Position numbers and translations under genes: made by a program. A model generated the notes under the pieces. It did no database searches. It was not told the DNA's origin and saw only the letters and a list, made by a program, of their open reading frames with translations. From Caulobacteraceae bacterium (GTDB lineage Bacteria; Pseudomonadota; Alphaproteobacteria; Caulobacterales; Caulobacteraceae), in NCBI GenBank assembly GCA_004144935.1, contig SDZP01000080.1:1-18884 (forward strand): a stretch of DNA of 18,884 nt, given 5' to 3'. Below, piece by piece: positions 15,201 to 18,884 of the stretch (positions are counted from its first letter, which is position 1; each line of letters begins with the position of its first letter).

Positions 15201-16738
15201 AGCGGCGCGTCGTCGCCCATCGAGCCGATGGCCTCCTTGGCGTCCTCGACCATGGGCGCCAGGACCATCTCCAGGTCCTCGAGGCTGTAACCGGCCGCCG
15301 ACTGGCGACGGGTCAGTTCCTCGCGGCCGCAACGGCGCGGCTCGGGTCCCGGACCGATCTCCTTCTCGAGATCGACCATGTTGCCCAGCCAGTCCTTGTA
15401 GGGATGGCGCATGGCCAGTTCGTCGACGATCTCCTCCTCGCCGAACATCCGGCCTTCGACCAGGTCGACGGCGATCATCCGGCCGGGGTGAATGGTCAGC
15501 TTGCGGCTGATCCGCTCGTCCGGCACGCCGCACATGCCCGCTTCCGAGCCGACGATCAGCAGGCCGTCGTCGGTCAGGGCGGCGCGCAGCGGGCGCAGGC
15601 CGTTGCGGTCCTTGCCGGCCACGACCCAGCGGCCGTCGGTGGCGCAGAGGGCCGCCGGACCGTCCCAGGGCTCCATGACCGCGTTGCAGTAGCTGTAGAG
15701 CGCCTTGTGCTCGGGCTTCATCGCCTCGTCGGACTTGGCGTTCCAGGCCTCGGGCACCAGCAGGGCCTTGGCCATCGGCGCGTCGCGGCCGGCGCGGACC
15801 AGGACCTCGAAGGTGTTGTCGAGGGCGGCGCTGTCGGACCCGCCCGGCTGCACCACCGGCTTGATGTCGTCGCCGAAGTCTCCGAAGGCCTGGGCGGCCA
15901 TGCGGATCTCGTGGCTCTTCATCCAGTTGACGTTGCCCTTGATGGTGTTGATCTCACCATTGTGGGCCAGCATGCGGAACGGCTGGGCCAGCCGCCACTG
16001 CGGGAAGGTGTTGGTCGAATAGCGCTGGTGGAAGATCGCCACCGCCGCCTCGAACCGCTCGTCGCGCAGGTCGGGGTAGAACTCGTCGATGCTCTCGGCC
16101 AGGAACATGCCCTTGTAGATCAGCGACCGGGCCGACAGGCTGCAGAGGTAGAAGTCCTGGATGGCCGCCTGGGCGACGCGCTTCTCGATCCGCTTGCGGG
16201 CCAGGAACAGGGCCCGCTCCAGCGCCTCGCCCTCCAGGCCGGGGGGCGGCGAGAGCATGATCTGCTCGATCTCGGGACGGGTGGCGTTGGCCTTCTCGCC
16301 GATCACCGAGGTGTCGACCGGCACCTGGCGCCAGCCGTAGATGTAGAAGCCGAAGCGCAGCGCCTCGCTCTCGACGATGGTCCGGGCGGCCTCCTGGGCG
16401 CCCAGGTCGACGCGCGGCAGGAAGACCTGGCCGACGGCGATCGGGCCCGGGCGCAGGGACTGTCCGGCCCCCGCCACCTGCTCCTGGAAGAAGGGCTGCG
16501 GCACGCTGAGCAGGATGCCGGCGCCGTCGCCGGTCTTGCCGTCGGCGTCGACGGCGCCCCTGTGCCAGACCGCCTTCAGGGCCTTGATCGCCAGGTCGAC
16601 GATCTCGCGGCGCGGCTTGCCGTCGATGGCGCAGACCAGGCCGACGCCGCAGGAGTCGCGCTCCATGGAAGGGTCGTAGGCGTTGCCGTCGATCAGCAGC
16701 TGGCGGTTCTTCAGGTAGAGGTCGAGGACGTCGGACAT
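12200..16738 (-). CDS. gltB: Glutamate synthase [NADPH] large subunit
   Basis: The alpha subunit of GOGAT makes two glutamates from glutamine and 2-oxoglutarate. The 1512-residue length is normal. A 29-residue propeptide is removed to expose Cys30 (DSCGVG), the nucleophile of the class II glutaminase domain (30 to about 430). A central domain and the FMN-binding (beta/alpha)8 synthase domain follow (about 800-1200), with SGEGGEDRARY and the [3Fe-4S] cysteines Cys1135, Cys1141 and Cys1146, whose 6/5 spacing is that of known GltB. The GXGXG beta-helix domain ends the protein (about 1250-1470). It starts 5 nt after gltD and its stop overlaps the stop of the opposite broken citrate synthase-like gene by 4 nt. 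Confidence 0.98.
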   Translation of the reverse strand: MSDVLDLYLKNRQLLIDGNAYDPSMERDSCGVGLVCAIDGKPRREIVDLAIKALKAVWHRGAVDADGKTGDGAGILLSVPQPFFQEQVAGAGQSLRPGPIAVGQVFLPRVDLGAQEAARTIVESEALRFGFYIYGWRQVPVDTSVIGEKANATRPEIEQIMLSPPPGLEGEALERALFLARKRIEKRVAQAAIQDFYLCSLSARSLIYKGMFLAESIDEFYPDLRDERFEAAVAIFHQRYSTNTFPQWRLAQPFRMLAHNGEINTIKGNVNWMKSHEIRMAAQAFGDFGDDIKPVVQPGGSDSAALDNTFEVLVRAGRDAPMAKALLVPEAWNAKSDEAMKPEHKALYSYCNAVMEPWDGPAALCATDGRWVVAGKDRNGLRPLRAALTDDGLLIVGSEAGMCGVPDERISRKLTIHPGRMIAVDLVEGRMFGEEEIVDELAMRHPYKDWLGNMVDLEKEIGPGPEPRRCGREELTRRQSAAGYSLEDLEMVLAPMVEDAKEAIGSMGDDAPLAVLSDKYRPLSHFFRQNFSQVTNPPIDPLRETGVMSLKTRFKNLGNILAQDEAQTDVYVLESPVLTTGMYERILDYIAGKNLAIIDCTMPLPAAEARAGDALRANLDRVKAEAEDAALRGCSTIVLTDTDSGPARVGLPMILATAGVHAHLVAKGLRSYVSIIVRSAECMDTHYFAVLVGVGATAVNAWLAQESFQDRLERGLAGELSLRDVCVNFKTAIEQGLLKIISKMGIAVISSYRGGYNFEAMGLSRSLAAEFFPGMPSRISGIGLAGIESKTVEIHRRAWEPAAIALPVGGFYKARRSGETHAFEARLIHTLQAACDSGDYEAYKRWSAGLHRQKASQPRHLLDFRKGRTAVELDEVESVNEIRKRFLTPGMSLGALSPEAHGALNIAMNRIGAKSVSGEGGEDRARYRPLPNGDNPNSAVKQIASGRFGVTAEYLNECREIEIKVAQGAKPGEGGQLPGFKVTEMIARLRHATPGVMLISPPPHHDIYSIEDLAQLIYDLKQINPDARVTVKLVSMTGIGAIAAGVAKAKADVILIAGNVGGTGASPQTSIKYAGSPWELGLSEANQVLTLNNLRHHVTLRTDGGLRTGRDVVMAAMLGAEEFGIGTASLVAMGCIMVRQCHSNTCPVGVCTQDEDLRAKFTGTPEKVINLFTFIAEEVREILSELGFRSLLEVVGRTDLLAQVSRGGEHLDDLDLNPLLVRADPGSNPPYSTVNGRNPVPDTLDAQIVRDAAPLLQRGEKMQLTYTVRNTARAIGARISSHIVRKFGMNALPAGHLTVELKGSAGQSLGAFAVRGLRIVLTGEANDYVGKGLSGATIVIKPSRHLVAPETNVILGNTVLYGATSGKLFAAGQAGERFAVRNSGATAVVEGVGTNGLEYMTGGTAVILGPVGENFGAGMTGGMAFVLDLSDRFRGCVNPDSVVVQRLASAHWEEVLKKLVREHAHETGSAFAEGLLRDWERTRGLFWQVCPKEMLGRIDHPLEAEEKAHERA

Positions 16739-16743
16739 GGTCT

Positions 16744-18183
16744 CTACTCCGCCGCGACCAGCGCGGGCGCGGCCGAAAGCTGCTTGTGGATGCCGGCGGC
16801 GGCGTCGAAGCCGTCGCGGATGGCCCAGACGACCAGGGAAGCGCCGCGGGCGATGTCGCCGGCGGCGTAGACGCCGGGAAGATTGGTCTCTTTCGAGCGA
16901 CGGTGGATCTTCACCGTGCCCGCCCGGCTGACTTCCAGGTCAGGCGAGCCCAGCGTGGTCGGCAGGTCTTCCGGATCGAAGCCGAGGGCCTTGATCACCA
17001 GGTCGGCCTTGATCTCGAAGTCGCCGTTCTCGATCGGCTCGGGGCTCTGGCGGCCCGAGGCGTCGGCCGGACCCAGCCGCATGCGGGCGGCGCGGACGCC
17101 GCTGGCCTGGCCGGCCTCGCCGGTGACGGCGCGGGGTCCGGCCAGCCATTCGAAGATGACGCCTTCTTCCTCGGCGTTGGCGACCTCGCGCAGGGAGCCC
17201 GGCATGTTCTCGCGGTCGCGGCGGTAGAGGCAACGCACCTCCGCCGCCCCCTGGCGGATGGCGGTGCGCACGCAGTCCATGGCCGTGTCGCCGCCGCCGA
17301 CGACGACGACGCTCTTGCCCTGGGCGTCCAGGTCGCCGCTGTCGAAGGCCGGCACGACATCGCCGTAGCCCTTGCGGTTGGAGGCGGTCAGATAGTCCAG
17401 GGCCGCGACCACGCCGCTCGAGCCGGCACCGGGCACCGGCAGGTCCTTGGCGGCATAGACGCCGGTGGCCAGAAGCACGGCGTCATGCTCGCGGCGCAGG
17501 TCTTCCAGGGTGGCGTCCCGGCCGACCTCGAAGTTCATCCTGAAGACGATGCCGCCGTCGGCCAGCCGGTCGGTGCGGCGCTGGACGACGTCCTTCTCCA
17601 GCTTGAAGCCGGGGATGCCGTAGATCAGCAGGCCGCCCGGCCGGTCGTAGCGGTCATAGACGGTGACGTCGTAGCCCAGCTCGAACAGCCGCTCGGCGGC
17701 CGACAGGCCGGCCGGGCCCGCGCCGACGACGCCGACCGACTGGCCGCGCCGCGCGCCCTGGACCAGCGGGGCCACCCAGCCCTCTTCCCAGGCCTTGTCG
17801 TTGATGTAGCGCTCGACGGCGCCGATGGTCACCGTGCCGTGGCCCGACTGCTCGATCACGCAGTTGCCCTCGCAGAGGCGGTCCTGCGGACAGATGCGGC
17901 CGCAGATCTCGGGCATGCTGCTGGTCGCCTGCGACAGCTCATAGGCCTCGCGCAGCCGCCCGGTTGCGGTCATCCGCAGCCAGTCGGGGATGTTGTTGTG
18001 CAGCGGGCAGTGGGTCTGACAGAAGGGGATGCCGCATTGCGAACAGCGCGAGGACTGCTCACTGGCCTTGGCGTCGACGAAATCGGCGTAGATTTCCTGG
18101 AAGTCGCGGTCGCGCGTGGCGGCGTCGCGCTTCTCAGGCGTCCGCCGGTCGATCACCGTGAACTTCAGCATCCGTTCGGCCAT
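16744..18183 (-). CDS. gltD: Glutamate synthase [NADPH] small subunit
   Basis: The beta subunit of GOGAT takes electrons from NADPH and passes them through FAD and [4Fe-4S] clusters to the large subunit. The 479-residue length fits. Two N-terminal cysteine sets are intact: Cys47, 50, 55, 59 and Cys94, 98, 104, 108. The FAD-binding GAGPAG is at 154-159, the NADPH-binding VVGGGDTAMD at about 290-300, and the C-terminal FAD contact AAGDIARGASLVVWAIRDG is present. The ATG at 18183 has AGGGA about 6 nt upstream; a longer frame to 18240 lacks family resemblance. It is the first gene of the gltD-gltB operon and diverges from uppP. Confidence 0.97.
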   Translation of the reverse strand: MAERMLKFTVIDRRTPEKRDAATRDRDFQEIYADFVDAKASEQSSRCSQCGIPFCQTHCPLHNNIPDWLRMTATGRLREAYELSQATSSMPEICGRICPQDRLCEGNCVIEQSGHGTVTIGAVERYINDKAWEEGWVAPLVQGARRGQSVGVVGAGPAGLSAAERLFELGYDVTVYDRYDRPGGLLIYGIPGFKLEKDVVQRRTDRLADGGIVFRMNFEVGRDATLEDLRREHDAVLLATGVYAAKDLPVPGAGSSGVVAALDYLTASNRKGYGDVVPAFDSGDLDAQGKSVVVVGGGDTAMDCVRTAIRQGAAEVRCLYRRDRENMPGSLREVANAEEEGVIFEWLAGPRAVTGEAGQASGVRAARMRLGPADASGRQSPEPIENGDFEIKADLVIKALGFDPEDLPTTLGSPDLEVSRAGTVKIHRRSKETNLPGVYAAGDIARGASLVVWAIRDGFDAAAGIHKQLSAAPALVAAE

Positions 18184-18444
18184 TGGAAATCCCTGCCCCA
18201 CCCGAAGGGGTAAAAATTGCGCGAGAGGGCTCATACGCACTCACCGGCGCAAGAAGAATGCTACGGTCTGTTTTGTAGACTGAATTTCGGGTGATGCCGG
18301 CAAGGTGAGCATACGACGCTCCTCAAACCGGCATTATCGGTCCGTTAATTTGACCAATGGCGCGACGAGTTGATTTTCGGGGCGGTCTCTTGCCTTCACC
18401 CACGCGAGCCGGGACAAGACCTTTCCACTCATGAGGCTGCCTGA
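18184..18444. promoter_or_regulatory. Divergent gltD/uppP intergenic region
   Basis: This 261-nt region must hold the promoters of both genes. Visible structure: an inverted repeat ATGCCGG/CCGGCAT (18294-18300 and 18328-18334, 27-nt loop, extendable to 9 bp with a wobble) that encloses a smaller GAGC/GCTC hairpin; a shorter GTCT/AGAC repeat at 18266-18280; and, in the uppP leader, GGTCTcTTG pairing with CAAGACC (18384-18392 and 18415-18421, one bulge). TTGACC at 18350-18355 could be a -35 for uppP, but the matching -10 (about 18373) is poor. No sigma-54 or clear riboswitch pattern is seen. Confidence 0.45.
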
Positions 18445-18884
18445 ATGCCCGACTGGTTGTCCGCCATCATTCTTGGCCTCGTCGAAGGCCTGACAGAGTT
18501 CATTCCGGTTTCCTCGACCGGCCACCTGTTGCTGACCAGCCGGGCGCTGGGGCTGGAGCCGGGCTTCTGGGACACCTTCGTGGTGATGATCCAGCTGGGC
18601 GCGATCCTCGCCGTCATCGCCCTCTACTTCCAGCGCCTGTGGGCCGTGCTGATCGGCCTGCCGACCCGGCCGGAGGCCCGCCGGTTCGCCCTGAGCGTCC
18701 TGATCGCCTTCATCCCGGCCGTGGTGCTCGGCCTGCTGCTGCACGACTTCATCAAGGCGGTGCTGTTCAACCCCTGGATTGTCTGCTGGTCGCTGATCGT
18801 CGGCGGCGTGGTGCTGATCCTGCTCGACCGCTGGCGGCCGGAGCCCAGGGTCACCGACGCGATGGCGACGCCCTTCCGCACCGC
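18445..18884 (+). CDS. uppP: Undecaprenyl-diphosphate phosphatase, 3' end outside the window
   Basis: This inner-membrane enzyme removes one phosphate from undecaprenyl diphosphate to recycle the lipid carrier for peptidoglycan and O-antigen. Only the first 146 codons (of about 265-270 usual) lie here; the frame is open to the edge. The N-terminus shows the family's catalytic motif GLVEGLTEFIPVSSTGHL, with Glu14 and Glu18 followed by the PVSSTGH loop ending in His27. Hydrophobic segments follow (about 48-62, 83-103, 112-128), as expected for a multi-pass BacA-family protein. The ATG at 18445 has GAGG 8 nt upstream. It diverges from gltD. Confidence 0.96.
   Translation, partial: MPDWLSAIILGLVEGLTEFIPVSSTGHLLLTSRALGLEPGFWDTFVVMIQLGAILAVIALYFQRLWAVLIGLPTRPEARRFALSVLIAFIPAVVLGLLLHDFIKAVLFNPWIVCWSLIVGGVVLILLDRWRPEPRVTDAMATPFRT

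Noticed and set aside
12212..16870. An uninterrupted plus-strand frame of over 1,500 codons opposite gltB, longer than gltB itself
   Set aside because: It is the antisense shadow of gltB and the end of gltD: GC-rich third positions remove stop codons from the opposite frame. The translation is a low-complexity mix of Gly, Ala, Val, Asp, His and Gln with no domain.
18266..18280. A short GTCT/AGAC repeat, considered as an operator for gltD
   Set aside because: A four-base stem with a seven-base loop is common by chance, and I know no regulator with this site.

Overview
The window is a compact, GC-rich (by eye about two thirds or more G+C) stretch of alphaproteobacterial chromosome. It most likely comes from the Caulobacterales (Caulobacter, Phenylobacterium or a relative). 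The strongest pointers are a DivL-type pseudokinase with tyrosine in place of the phospho-accepting histidine, and a glutathione-S-transferase-fold protein that matches FzlA, the FtsZ-binding division factor. Frequent GANTC (CcrM-type) sites fit the same group. There are no phage genes, insertion sequences, CRISPR arrays or other mobile elements, and no gene-free stretch longer than about 300 bases.

Layout, left to right. Positions 1-187 are a perfect 77-bp inverted repeat with a 33-nt loop. It folds the end of divL back on itself and cuts off the native C-terminus; it looks like a contig-end or amplification artefact. divL (minus strand) is followed, divergently, by two small plus-strand genes: a minimal HExxH zincin and a SWIM zinc-finger protein. 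Next comes a minus-strand operon, rnd-lptC-lptA-lptB, that joins a 3'-5' exoribonuclease to three lipopolysaccharide-transport genes. A tRNA-Leu(CAG) gene with a good promoter lies upstream of rnd. A plus-strand NDUFA9-like NAD(P)-binding protein then converges on a minus-strand group read in the order fzlA, an exported protein of unknown function, queG (the last two overlap by 4 nt).

The second half is central carbon and nitrogen metabolism. A citrate synthase gene (minus) is divergent from a second citrate-synthase-like gene with an N-terminal helix-turn-helix. That second gene is broken by an internal deletion plus frameshift. The roughly 80-nt region between them holds two TTGATCAA palindromes and a FixK/FNR-like box. 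The gltD-gltB operon (both subunits of NADPH-glutamate synthase) follows on the minus strand and ends tail-to-tail with the broken gene. A divergent uppP (undecaprenyl-diphosphate phosphatase) runs off the right edge.

Functionally the window combines cell-cycle and division control (divL, fzlA), envelope building (lptCAB, uppP), translation (tRNA-Leu, queG) and citrate/glutamate metabolism. Most of it is conserved housekeeping. I did not find a convincing new multi-gene system. The items most worth a second look are the fold-back at the left edge, the disrupted HTH-citrate synthase, the palindromes in its divergent promoter, the hairpin abutting the fzlA start codon, and the exported protein coupled to queG.
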